Below the pieces are notes generated by a model. The model was not told the origin of the DNA, ran no database searches, and saw only the letters and a program-made list of their open reading frames with translations. From Anaerolineales bacterium UBA5195 (lineage in GTDB: Bacteria; Chloroflexota; Anaerolineae; Anaerolineales; Villigracilaceae), in contig DHVZ01000045.1 of NCBI GenBank assembly GCA_002412925.1, forward strand, positions 1 through 64,000: DNA of 64,000 nucleotides, given 5' to 3'. Shown in pieces: positions 7,847-16,978 of the stretch (position 1 is its first letter; the number at the start of each line of letters is the position of its first letter). A program made the position numbers and the translations under genes.

Positions 7847-8560
7847 CTATTCCACGTCTTCGATTGCATCAGACGCCTCACGCTGTTCTTGTTTTGCCTT
7901 GAGTCGCCCGTGAAGGCTGACGCTGACCACCCGTTCGGTGCCATTCAACAACTTTTTTATATTTGGTCTCAACGCCCAGGTAAGCAATGCCCCTGCAATC
8001 ACACCGTAGAAGATACCGCTCCAATTAGCTTCGGAAGCGCCCAGCGCCAGTCGCAGGCTGAAGACCAGGATGGCAAAAAATGCCACGCTGAGGGTAGTCA
8101 CAGAAGCGTATCCCAGGGTAAAAAACACCAGCGCCCCCAGCGGCAAGATGATCAGCACTGAAGGTATCCATAACCCAATCGCGCCACCCAAGGCTGGGGC
8201 GCCTCCAGCTCCTCCGCGCAGACGTTTGAAACGGCCCTTTTCGTCATATTCTGGCAAATACAGGGAATAGTTATGGCCAAGGATGGCGCCAATTGGGGCC
8301 AGGATATGCACCCATTGACTGGCTGGGCTGAGCCATTGCGCCAGCCAGACGGCTATCGCCCCTTTTAAGATGTCCATCAGCGCCGTCAAAAGCCCGGCCC
8401 AGAATCCGGCTGCGCGCATGGCATTTGTCCCGCCGGTGCGGCCGCTTTCCACCTGGCGAATATCTTTCCCGGTTTTTAATTTAACAATAATCAGCCCGGA
8501 TGGAATCGAGCCGATCAGGTATCCTAAGAGAACTAAACCGATATCAATTAAAAGTTGCAT
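7847..8560 (-). CDS. plsY: Glycerol-3-phosphate acyltransferase PlsY-like membrane protein
   Basis: PlsY transfers the acyl group of acyl-phosphate to glycerol 3-phosphate, the first step of phospholipid synthesis. This 237-aa protein has about six membrane helices. It keeps motif 1 (GSIPSGL) and motif 2 (SGRTGGTNAMR). Motif 3 is unusual: the canonical GGKG is replaced by GGAG (LRGGAGGAP), with about ten extra residues (EYDEKGRFKR) between the GHN and the glycines. I know this form from Chloroflexi homologues, but its activity is not shown. GGAGG lies about 8 bp before the ATG. No PlsX partner is in the window. Confidence 0.8.
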   Translation of the reverse strand: MQLLIDIGLVLLGYLIGSIPSGLIIVKLKTGKDIRQVESGRTGGTNAMRAAGFWAGLLTALMDILKGAIAVWLAQWLSPASQWVHILAPIGAILGHNYSLYLPEYDEKGRFKRLRGGAGGAPALGGAIGLWIPSVLIILPLGALVFFTLGYASVTTLSVAFFAILVFSLRLALGASEANWSGIFYGVIAGALLTWALRPNIKKLLNGTERVVSVSLHGRLKAKQEQREASDAIEDVE

Positions 8561-8611
8561 CCTCGCGCCTCCAATGGGTCTATGTTCGAAAACACAAAAA
8601 CAGGTACGAAG

Positions 8612-9022
8612 TTACACATCAATCACCGTCAGCGGTACCTCTGCCGCATGACCTGCCTCAATCCAAAAACCGCGCGCTTGCCAGCGGCGTCCCACTTTTG
8701 ACCAGATGATGTTCACCACCCGGTAAGATGCCTCTGCGATATCCGTGGGAGACGGCACTGACGGGCCTTTTGGGTGGGAATGGAAAATTGCGACGATTTC
8801 TAACCCTTCAGATTCGATTTGCTCGATAGCCCTTAATTGCGCTTTGGGATCCATCTGGAAACGAACCCGGCTCCCCGCGGCATTTTTGACCGGCAAAACA
8901 ACCTCCACGGCCCCGTTTTTACCTCCCAGTAAACCACAGGCCTCGAGCGGCGCCTCGTTATTGACATGGTGCTTCATCGTAAAAAGGTGTTCGCGCCTCA
9001 GTGCCAACAAATGATCTTCCAT
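8612..9022 (-). CDS. JAMM/MPN+ (M67-type) metalloprotease
   Basis: This 136-aa single-domain protein shows the full JAMM zinc site: E27 (EACGLLGG) and H81, H83, S91, D94 in HSHPKGPSVPSPTD, exactly the HxHPx6SxxD spacing. Bacterial members include Mec-type hydrolases, which remove cysteine from a C-terminal-glycine sulfur carrier, and enzymes that trim ubiquitin-like proteins. No ubiquitin-like partner gene lies next to it, so the substrate is open. Its ATG is 2 bp from the stop of the membrane protein gene upstream, and it precedes plsY, so the three are probably co-transcribed. Confidence 0.85.
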   Translation of the reverse strand: MEDHLLALRREHLFTMKHHVNNEAPLEACGLLGGKNGAVEVVLPVKNAAGSRVRFQMDPKAQLRAIEQIESEGLEIVAIFHSHPKGPSVPSPTDIAEASYRVVNIIWSKVGRRWQARGFWIEAGHAAEVPLTVIDV

Positions 9023-9024
9023 GC

Positions 9025-9840
9025 TTATCCTCGGAGTAAGAAAGCTGCAGCCCAGAAGACAACCAGTTCGATGGCGGCTTCGATACCGGCCCGGCGCGGT
9101 GAAATTTCATCACTCAGGTTCAGCGCCAGTTCTGTCAGCGCATACAGAGGTCCCAGCAACAACAATCCATACTGGATTGGCGTCACCGGCCAGTAATGCA
9201 GCGCAGCGGCGAGTTGCGTCAGGATAATGGCGATGCCAATCGCCCAGGCAAATTTCCATTCCCGCGTGCGCAAGTGCAAGGCGCGCAGGGCAACCAACCC
9301 CGCAGCCGGGAAGACTGCCAACGCGATCAGCACAAGGCGTCCCGCTGCAAGGGATAGGGTCGTGGCCAGGATCAGGAAAAGCGCATATGAAAGCGCAACC
9401 AGTCCTGCAGAGGCCGCTGGGTGGCGAACATCCGAAGCGTCGAGGGCAATATATTCAGCCAGAAAAACCAGCAGCAGCAAAACCCCTCCGAGACCAAAAC
9501 TCAACCACCAGGCCGGACCAAATGACAAGTTGTACAGCGGTACGCCAAGCACAAAAGCAGTCAGGGATGGCAGAATCCAGTGCTGGAAAGTATTCTCGCC
9601 TTCAAAGTGTGGATGCCCGCGTAAAAGCCAATCCATACCTGCTGCAGTCAACCCGGCAGCCATCAAGGTCGCCGCAACAGTCAAATTCAAGGGGACTGCA
9701 ATCACAATCCCCATTAGATTGAGATTAAGAGCATAGCGCTGCGTCTCGATCAAATGCGCAAGAGCATATGCAAGTAAGACAACCGCAATCAAGACACTCA
9801 ACCGATTGGAATCGGGCATGTGACGATGTTCTTCTGGCAT
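9025..9840 (-). CDS. Multi-pass membrane protein of unknown function
   Basis: This 271-aa protein has about eight hydrophobic helices and short loops. No catalytic or binding motif stands out. It may belong to one of the uncharacterised Chloroflexi membrane families, but I cannot confirm which. I chose the ATG at 9840; an upstream frame to 9885 would add a polar extension without a ribosome-binding site, and an ATG at 9819 is also possible. It is the first gene of the minus-strand set that continues with the JAMM protease and plsY, and it is divergent from the next plus-strand gene. Confidence 0.55.
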   Translation of the reverse strand: MPEEHRHMPDSNRLSVLIAVVLLAYALAHLIETQRYALNLNLMGIVIAVPLNLTVAATLMAAGLTAAGMDWLLRGHPHFEGENTFQHWILPSLTAFVLGVPLYNLSFGPAWWLSFGLGGVLLLLVFLAEYIALDASDVRHPAASAGLVALSYALFLILATTLSLAAGRLVLIALAVFPAAGLVALRALHLRTREWKFAWAIGIAIILTQLAAALHYWPVTPIQYGLLLLGPLYALTELALNLSDEISPRRAGIEAAIELVVFWAAAFLLRG

Positions 9841-9952
9841 GTTTTCATTGTACCTGTCCCTGTCAGGGAGGGGAAGGGCGCACAAACCGTGGCGGTTTGT
9901 TATGGCTTCGTTATCGGGCTAAAAATCCTGCCTGTGGTAGAATCAGGTGACT

Positions 9953-10948
9953 ATGGAATCTCGCAACCCTCAACTCCCGCCGTTACCACCGCCGCCGGGA
10001 GCGATTAATGCATTGGTTAATGGCTTTAATGCCATTGCCAGCAACGTGACTGTCATCCTAATCCCTGCATGCTTGGATTTATTCTTGTGGCTTGGCCCGC
10101 GGTTGAAAGCAGACACATTGTTTGCGCCCCTGATGGAATTGTTGCCGGAGATCCAGGCGCAGGCCTCGGCTGAACAGTCCAGGGAAATTGGACTGGCATT
10201 GACTGATTTTGCAAATAGCTTTAACCTGTTCGCCGCCTTCCGAACCTTCCCTTTGGGTGTTTTTAGCTTGATGACAACCAAAATGTCAATTCTATCTCCG
10301 CTCGGTGAACGGATTGGGATTGAAGTGTCTCATTGGCTGATGGCCTTTGCAATTGTGCTGGGATTGACCTTTTTGGGCTGGTTGGCCGGAAGCCTGTATT
10401 TTCGAGCCGTCTCACGAGTTGCTTTAAAATTGGAAAAAGCCCCAGGACTTTTCCATTCCTTGTTGCACGGCATCTTACTCTCTGGAATGTGGCTGGTGTT
10501 TTTTACCCTCGCCAACCTGCCGTTGCTCATTTTTCTATGGCTGCTGAGTCTGCTCAATAGCCTGGTGCGCACCATTCTGGTATTTTTGCTAGTTGTGCCA
10601 ATTTCGTGGGGCCTGCTGACGGTCTTTTTCTCGTTCCATGGCATCTTTGCCAGCGCCCAAAATGTGTTTACCTCCATTGGCAGCAGTCTTCGTTTGTTGC
10701 GCTATGGTCTGCCTCCGCTGGGCTGGTTTGCGATGCTGACTCTACTGATCAGCCAGGGCATGGATATGCTCTGGCGCATTCCCCCCTCAGATTCCTGGAT
10801 GACGGGCATTGGCATCCTTGGACACGCTTTTGTTTCCACCAGCTTGCTGGCAGCCAGCTTTATTTACTATCGTGATTTAAACGCATGGGTTGAGTCTATC
10901 TTGCAGTGGCTCAAGGCGCAGAAGACAACTTCATCGGCGCAAGCCTGA
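9953..10948 (+). CDS. Multi-pass membrane protein of unknown function, upstream of gyrB
   Basis: This 331-aa protein has a proline-rich cytoplasmic start (PQLPPLPPPPG) and about six membrane helices. No known motif is visible. The ATG at 9953 was chosen over the GTG at 9947. A TAGAAT box (9937-9942) lies only 10 bp before the ATG, so the transcript may have almost no leader. The gene ends 40 bp before the gyrB start and is probably co-transcribed with it. Confidence 0.6.
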   Translation: MESRNPQLPPLPPPPGAINALVNGFNAIASNVTVILIPACLDLFLWLGPRLKADTLFAPLMELLPEIQAQASAEQSREIGLALTDFANSFNLFAAFRTFPLGVFSLMTTKMSILSPLGERIGIEVSHWLMAFAIVLGLTFLGWLAGSLYFRAVSRVALKLEKAPGLFHSLLHGILLSGMWLVFFTLANLPLLIFLWLLSLLNSLVRTILVFLLVVPISWGLLTVFFSFHGIFASAQNVFTSIGSSLRLLRYGLPPLGWFAMLTLLISQGMDMLWRIPPSDSWMTGIGILGHAFVSTSLLAASFIYYRDLNAWVESILQWLKAQKTTSSAQA

Positions 10949-10988
10949 AATTATGGCCCCGGTATTGCCCGGGGTTGGAGGATTTTTC

Positions 10989-12902
10989 GTGACAACACCT
11001 GCTAACTACGATGCAACCAGCATTCAAGTACTGGAAGGTCTTGAAGCCGTTCGACGCCGCCCTGGCATGTACGTGGGGGGCACAGACCAAAAGGCCCTGC
11101 ACCATCTCGTTTACGAAGTCGTGGATAATTCCATCGACGAAGCACTCGCTGGAACTTGTGATCGGATCGAGATCATCATCCACCCCGATAGCTCGGTGAC
11201 CGTTGAAGATAACGGGCGCGGTATCCCGGTGGATATTCACCCGGAGAAAAAGATCTCTGCGCTCCAGGTAGTTATGACCGTGCTCCATGCGGGTGGCAAG
11301 TTCGGCGGCGGCGGCTACAAAGTCTCTGGCGGTTTGCATGGCGTGGGCGTTTCAGCTGTGAACGCGCTCTCTGAATGGTGCGAGGTCGAAGTCACACGCG
11401 ATGGACAGGTCCACTCTCAACGCTATGAACGCGGTTACCCGGTGGAACCGGTCAAATTCCTGCGCAAGGCCAAAGAAGGCTTGCATGGAACGCGCACCAC
11501 GTTTAAATTCGACCCCACCATTTTTAAAGACAATCCCGAGTATCGCTTTGATACGCTCATCCAGCGCTTCCGCGAAATGGCGTTCGTTACCAGGGGCGTG
11601 ACCATTCATTTTGTGGATGAACGCGCCGATCGTCAGATGACTTTCTACTTCGAAGGCGGGATTCGCTCCTTCGTGCGCTACCTGAACCGCAACCGTGAGA
11701 CTTTACATCCCGTCATGTTCGCCGAAAAACAGGTGGATGGCATTGGGATCGAAGCCGCCGTCCAATATACAGATGCATTCACCGAGTCAGTCTACTCGTT
11801 CGCAAATACGATCAACACAGTCGATGGCGGTACGCACATGACCGGCCTGCGTTCGGCATTGACCCGCGTGGTCAATGATTATGCGCGCAAAAGCGGGCTT
11901 TTGAAGGATTCTGACCCGAATTTCACCGGCGATGATACGCGTGAAGGGATGACTGCGATCGTCTCGATCAAGCACCCCGACCCGCAGTTTGAGTCGCAGA
12001 CCAAAGTGAAGTTGATGAACCCCGAAGTGCAGACCTATGTCACACAGGTGGTTGGCGAAACATTCAGCACCTTCCTGGAAGAAAACCCCCAGGCGGCGCG
12101 CGCTATCGTGCAGAAATGTCTCACTTCTTCACGCGCGCGTGACGCCGCCCGCAAGGCGCGCGACCTGGTCATCCGAAAATCTGCGCTGGAGTCGTTGACC
12201 TTGCCGGGGAAGCTGGCCGATTGCTCTGAGCGGGACTCATCAAAAACAGAACTCTACATCGTGGAAGGTGACTCGGCAGGCGGTTCGGCCAAACAGGGCC
12301 GTGACCGGCACTTCCAGGCCATTTTGCCCTTGCGCGGCAAGATTTTGAACACCGAACGCGCCCGGTTGGACAAGATTCTTGGCAATAACGAAGTCAAGGC
12401 CCTCATCTCGGCACTTGGGATGGGAATTGGCGACAACCTGGATATCGAAGGCCTGCGCTATGGACGTGTCATTATCATGACCGATGCCGATGTAGACGGC
12501 AGCCATATCCGCACCCTGCTGTTGACCTTTTTCTTCCGTTATATGCCCAGCCTGATTGATGATGGACATCTCTATATCGCCCAGCCTCCCCTTTATCGCA
12601 TCGAACACAAAAAGCAGGTCCGTTACCTGTATTCGGATGCTGAAAAAGAGAACACGCTGAAAGAAATGGGACTGGACAGCGACAAGGCGTATTTGCAGCG
12701 TTACAAAGGCCTGGGTGAAATGAACCCGGCGCAGCTCTGGGAGACAACCATGAATCCCGAAAACCGCACGCTGCTTTTGGTGACCGTTGAAGATGCCGCA
12801 GAAGCTGATCGCACTTTCGACATGCTGATGGGTGACGAAGTGGCCCCGCGCAAAAAATTTATCACGACCCATGCCAAGAAAGTCCGCAACCTGGATATTT
12901 AG
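10989..12902 (+). CDS. gyrB: DNA gyrase subunit B
   Basis: GyrB is the ATPase subunit of DNA gyrase, which introduces negative supercoils. The 637-aa length fits the short GyrB type. The GHKL ATPase (about 1-225), transducer (about 230-400) and TOPRIM (about 425-540) domains are all present, with GLHGVGVS, EGDSAGGSAKQGRD and DADVDGSHIRTLLLTFF. YKGLGEMNPAQLW is the conserved C-terminal signature. I chose the GTG at 10989 because GGAGGA lies 7 bp before it and the conserved N-terminus starts there; an open frame runs further upstream but is not homologous. No gyrA is visible. ParE is the alternative; length and signatures favour GyrB. A sensor kinase gene follows after 24 bp. Confidence 0.93.
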   Translation: MTTPANYDATSIQVLEGLEAVRRRPGMYVGGTDQKALHHLVYEVVDNSIDEALAGTCDRIEIIIHPDSSVTVEDNGRGIPVDIHPEKKISALQVVMTVLHAGGKFGGGGYKVSGGLHGVGVSAVNALSEWCEVEVTRDGQVHSQRYERGYPVEPVKFLRKAKEGLHGTRTTFKFDPTIFKDNPEYRFDTLIQRFREMAFVTRGVTIHFVDERADRQMTFYFEGGIRSFVRYLNRNRETLHPVMFAEKQVDGIGIEAAVQYTDAFTESVYSFANTINTVDGGTHMTGLRSALTRVVNDYARKSGLLKDSDPNFTGDDTREGMTAIVSIKHPDPQFESQTKVKLMNPEVQTYVTQVVGETFSTFLEENPQAARAIVQKCLTSSRARDAARKARDLVIRKSALESLTLPGKLADCSERDSSKTELYIVEGDSAGGSAKQGRDRHFQAILPLRGKILNTERARLDKILGNNEVKALISALGMGIGDNLDIEGLRYGRVIIMTDADVDGSHIRTLLLTFFFRYMPSLIDDGHLYIAQPPLYRIEHKKQVRYLYSDAEKENTLKEMGLDSDKAYLQRYKGLGEMNPAQLWETTMNPENRTLLLVTVEDAAEADRTFDMLMGDEVAPRKKFITTHAKKVRNLDI

Positions 12903-12926
12903 CACGTCAGACCGGTGAGTGTCGCT

Positions 12927-15900
12927 ATGAATAAAAATTCCGGGATCATGGGGTTGGTTGATCAAGTTACCAGATACCTGGTGGTGGTCTATCAGGCTAT
13001 TGCTATATTAGCCATGCTAGCTGTCCCTTTCTGGGCAATCCAATTCTTTCAACAGCCGTTCATCGGTGTGTTTGTTGAACATACCCTGGTCACCAATGGC
13101 GTTGGGCCCGAAGGGAATTCTGAAGCCTGGCCCATTTACAACCAGGAGCGGGAGTTTGGCAGCCAGTTAACTGCACTATCCATACTGGATGCAACTAACA
13201 ACCCAATCCAAACCATCCAGCCGAAGAGATTCAGTCAGATTAGTGCGCTTATCCAAGGCCATTCTGTGGGGGAAAAGATTTCAGCCACGTTTGTGGACCA
13301 ACAAGGACAGCAAAAAACCTACATCATCCCCTTAACCGCTTTTCCTTTTGCTGACCAGATGCGCTATTTTGTCTTACCCTATCTTGTCGGTATCGTCTAC
13401 CTGTTCGTCAGCTTGTGGATTTTTGGCCTGAGGCGCTCTGAAACAGCCGGGCGGGCTTTCTCCATCCTGGCGAGCTCTGGGGCAATTGTAGCAGGTTGCC
13501 TGCTGGATATTTACACCACCAATCACCTGATTATTACCTATCTTTGGATTGCATCTGTATCCCTGGCGGGCGCTGCGCTTATTCATTTGGCCCTCGTTTT
13601 TCCTCAAGAAGCCCGCATGGTTGTACGTTATCCTTTTTTGCGTTGGTCCGGGTATGTGATTGCATTTATATTAACGATTGTGCAATTCTCGACACTGTTT
13701 GATTTTTCAAACCCGACAGTTTATGCGACGACATGGAAGTTTAGCTATATTTTTGTTGGCCTGACCGCCCTGTTCTTTTTTGGCTCAACAATCTACCGGC
13801 TTTTTTGGTCTCCGTCACCCGTCGTGCGGCAACAGGCGCGCACAATCCTGGTTGGAACGATTTTAGGATTTGGCCCGATCACCATCTGGCTGCTGTGGAC
13901 CTCTGTTTCCACCATGAATTTCAATCCCTACCTGGGTTTTTTGCCATTGGTGATTTTCCCGGTGACAACGGGTTATACGGTCTTACGGTACCGTCTTTTA
14001 CGGACTGATTATTTATTAAGCCGTGGCGTATTGTATACCGTGCTGACGATCCTGGCTGTGGGCGGTTATGTTTTGCTGGTTCTTGGCCCGAGCATGATGC
14101 TTGGTGTGGTAATTGGCCCTGATAACCCAATTTTGATTGGCCTGGGAGTCTTCCTGGCGGCCCTGCTGCTCAACCCGGTCCGCATTTATTTGCAAAAATC
14201 AATCGATAACATGTTCTTCCGTGGTGAGGGTGCCCACCAGGATCGCTTGAAGATATTTACGCGGGAGCTAACGAATGCTGTTGCGCTGAATGAAATCCTG
14301 CGCATCCTGCGCGAGCAGATTTCGGTCAGCCTGCTGCCTGGCCTGCTCCATATCTACATCTATGACCAACTCAGTGACCAATATCTCGCCACAGCGGATG
14401 AAACCGGACAAGTGACAAGCGACATCCGCTTTACGGCAAATAGTCCCTTGCCCACAGTCCTGCGCCGTGAACTATTGCCTATTTTTGCGGATCAAGAGCG
14501 CATGCCCGAATCTGTTCGCGCCGAACGCGGGCGGTTGGCGCTATTGGGCACGCAGCTCTTCATCCCCATGCCCGGGCGTGACCGGCTGGTGGGTTGGATT
14601 TCCCTGGCGGAACGCCTCTCAGGTGAAAACTATGCCAGCCATGATGTCGCTTTTCTCGAAGCTTTGGCCAGTCAGGCTGCGGTGGCTCTTGAGCGGGCGC
14701 AGGTTGTTACAAACATGGAGCGCCGGGTCCACGAGATGAACGCCCTCTCTCGGGTGGCCCAGGGTATTAACATTACCCTGAACTTTGATGATATCCTGGA
14801 ATTGATCTATGCCCAGACAGCCCAGATCATCCCCAGCTCAGATTTTCACCTGACCCTCTTGAACCAGGCCGGACAATTTACATATTACGCGTTTTGTCTT
14901 GAAAACGACGAGCGCATTGCAGCCAGGGAAAATACCCCGCTGCTTGTCAAAACTACTCTCGACCAGGAAGTAATCAATTCTCGCAGGCCGATTTTCGCAC
15001 AGGATTTTAACAGCCAGTGCCAGGTATTGGGGGTGACACCGCAGACCAAAGGAATTTATGCCTGGATGGGCGTTCCTTTGAACGCTGGCGTGGAGACAAT
15101 TGGCGTGGTAAGTGTTGCCTCCAACAACCCCTCGATTTCTTATACCAGCGCCCAGTTGGATTTACTTCAATCGATTGCCGATCAAACCGCGGGGGCGATT
15201 GTCAAGTCGCGTCTGTTACAAGAGACCGAACGTCGCGCCCAGCAGCTCTCATCGCTGAACGTCATTACCCGCCAGTTGACCTCCACTCTGGAACTTCAGC
15301 CGCTGCTGAAAAACATCCTTGAAAGTGCGGTCGACATCTTGAATACCGAGGCGGGCAGCCTTTTCCTGGTGGATGCGCAAACGGATGAACTTATCTTTCA
15401 AGTAACAGTTGGGCCTGTGGCCCAAAACCTTGCAGGCCAGCGCCTGCCGCCGGGGACAGGTTTTGTCGGCAAAGCTGTCAACAACCGAAAACCGGTGATT
15501 GTTAATGATGTGGCCTCTACCACCACCTGGAATCCCGCGCCAGATAAACAGACCGGTTTCATCACACGGGCCATTCTGGCTGTTCCAATGGAAGTCAAGG
15601 ATCGCGTGATCGGTGTGATCGAAATCATCAATAAAAAGGACGGGAATCCATTCAATGATGATGACCAAAACCTGCTTTCGGCCTTTGCGGGCCAGGCAGC
15701 GGTGGCCATCGAAAACGCCCGTTTATACACCCTAACCGATCAGGAATTGACCGCCCGCGTGGAAGAACTTTCGGTGATGCAACGGATTGACCGCGAGTTA
15801 AACGCCAGTCTTGAAGAAAGCCGTGCCATGCGCATCACCCTGGAATGGGCCATGCGCCAGTCGAACGGCGAAGCCGGTTTAATTGGCTTTGTGGAGGCCA

Positions 15901-16967
15901 AGGGCATCCGCGTCATGGCTGACCAGGGCTATGACAAAGAAGTGGAAGCTTTTAAAGAGGATTACCTGCCACTCGACCACCCCGCCGTGAGAGAAGCCCT
16001 CGAAACGGGGCTTCCGCAGCGGGTCGTTTTCAACTCTCCCGACCCCTCTCGCATTTTCCTCGATGACGCCCACAGTCAACTGGTTATCCCCATCCGGCGG
16101 GAAGCCAAAGCGATTGGCTTGTTCCTGCTCGAAAGCACCAAGCCGGAGGCTTTCCAACAGGATGCCCTGACTTTTCTCAACCGTCTTGCGGATCATGCGG
16201 CAATTGCCATTTCGAATGCCCAGCTCTATGCCGAAGTGCAACAGGCCAATATCGCCAAGAGCGAATTTGTTTCCTTCGTGGCACATGAATTGAAGAACCC
16301 GATGACGCCCATCAAGGGCTTTACGGACCTTCTCGCCAGTGGAGTGGTTGGGCCGGTTAATGAAAACCAGGCAAAATTCCTGGCAACCATCCGCTCTAAT
16401 GTGGAACGCATGAAAACCATCGTGGAAGACTTGAACGACAATTCCAAGATTGAAGCTAATCGCATGGAATTGAAATTCAAGGAAATCGATGTTTATGACT
16501 TGGTGGAGACGGTTGTCCGTTCGAACACGCGGCAGATCGAGGAAAAGCAACAAACCCTTGAAGTTATCCTGCCACCAAACCTGCCCAATATCTGGGCAGA
16601 CCGCGTTCGCACAGAGCAGGTTTTGGTCAACCTGGTAAGTAATGCCTATAAATACACGCCGGAAGGCGGCCACATCATCATCCAGGCTGAAAAAGCGGAA
16701 AACCAGTGGGATCCGCAAGGCTCACCCCAGGTCATACACATGTGGGTTCAAGATAACGGGTTTGGGATCAGCCCCGAAGACCAGAAAAAGATTTTCCAGA
16801 AGTTCTTCCGCTCGCCGGATGAGCAGGCCCGGAAATCACCCGGCACTGGCCTGGGATTGAACATCACGAAAAGTCTGGTTGAGATGCAGGGTGGGCGCAT
16901 CTGGTTTGAAAGCGAATTCCGCAAGGGAACTGCCTTCCATATCACGCTCCAGGTCTCTGAGAACTAA
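12927..16967 (+). CDS. Large membrane sensor histidine kinase with several GAF domains
   Basis: This 1346-aa hybrid sensor has one N-terminal helix and an extracytoplasmic loop (about 75-140) resembling a PDZ fold (FSQISALIQGHSVGEKISAT). A block of about eight membrane helices (145-425) and four consecutive GAF-like domains (about 450-1105) follow. The kinase core begins with the phospho-accepting histidine H1120 (FVAHELKNPMTP). The ATPase domain has an N box near 1233, DNGFGIS near 1276 and GTGLGLN near 1307. Such proteins autophosphorylate on the histidine and pass the phosphate to a response regulator; none is adjacent. I infer that it integrates membrane and cytoplasmic ligands. It lies 24 bp after gyrB and 11 bp before a FIST gene, so it probably shares a transcript with both. 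Confidence 0.85.
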   Translation: MNKNSGIMGLVDQVTRYLVVVYQAIAILAMLAVPFWAIQFFQQPFIGVFVEHTLVTNGVGPEGNSEAWPIYNQEREFGSQLTALSILDATNNPIQTIQPKRFSQISALIQGHSVGEKISATFVDQQGQQKTYIIPLTAFPFADQMRYFVLPYLVGIVYLFVSLWIFGLRRSETAGRAFSILASSGAIVAGCLLDIYTTNHLIITYLWIASVSLAGAALIHLALVFPQEARMVVRYPFLRWSGYVIAFILTIVQFSTLFDFSNPTVYATTWKFSYIFVGLTALFFFGSTIYRLFWSPSPVVRQQARTILVGTILGFGPITIWLLWTSVSTMNFNPYLGFLPLVIFPVTTGYTVLRYRLLRTDYLLSRGVLYTVLTILAVGGYVLLVLGPSMMLGVVIGPDNPILIGLGVFLAALLLNPVRIYLQKSIDNMFFRGEGAHQDRLKIFTRELTNAVALNEILRILREQISVSLLPGLLHIYIYDQLSDQYLATADETGQVTSDIRFTANSPLPTVLRRELLPIFADQERMPESVRAERGRLALLGTQLFIPMPGRDRLVGWISLAERLSGENYASHDVAFLEALASQAAVALERAQVVTNMERRVHEMNALSRVAQGINITLNFDDILELIYAQTAQIIPSSDFHLTLLNQAGQFTYYAFCLENDERIAARENTPLLVKTTLDQEVINSRRPIFAQDFNSQCQVLGVTPQTKGIYAWMGVPLNAGVETIGVVSVASNNPSISYTSAQLDLLQSIADQTAGAIVKSRLLQETERRAQQLSSLNVITRQLTSTLELQPLLKNILESAVDILNTEAGSLFLVDAQTDELIFQVTVGPVAQNLAGQRLPPGTGFVGKAVNNRKPVIVNDVASTTTWNPAPDKQTGFITRAILAVPMEVKDRVIGVIEIINKKDGNPFNDDDQNLLSAFAGQAAVAIENARLYTLTDQELTARVEELSVMQRIDRELNASLEESRAMRITLEWAMRQSNGEAGLIGFVEAKGIRVMADQGYDKEVEAFKEDYLPLDHPAVREALETGLPQRVVFNSPDPSRIFLDDAHSQLVIPIRREAKAIGLFLLESTKPEAFQQDALTFLNRLADHAAIAISNAQLYAEVQQANIAKSEFVSFVAHELKNPMTPIKGFTDLLASGVVGPVNENQAKFLATIRSNVERMKTIVEDLNDNSKIEANRMELKFKEIDVYDLVETVVRSNTRQIEEKQQTLEVILPPNLPNIWADRVRTEQVLVNLVSNAYKYTPEGGHIIIQAEKAENQWDPQGSPQVIHMWVQDNGFGISPEDQKKIFQKFFRSPDEQARKSPGTGLGLNITKSLVEMQGGRIWFESEFRKGTAFHITLQVSEN

Positions 16968-16978
16968 AGGAGACAATC

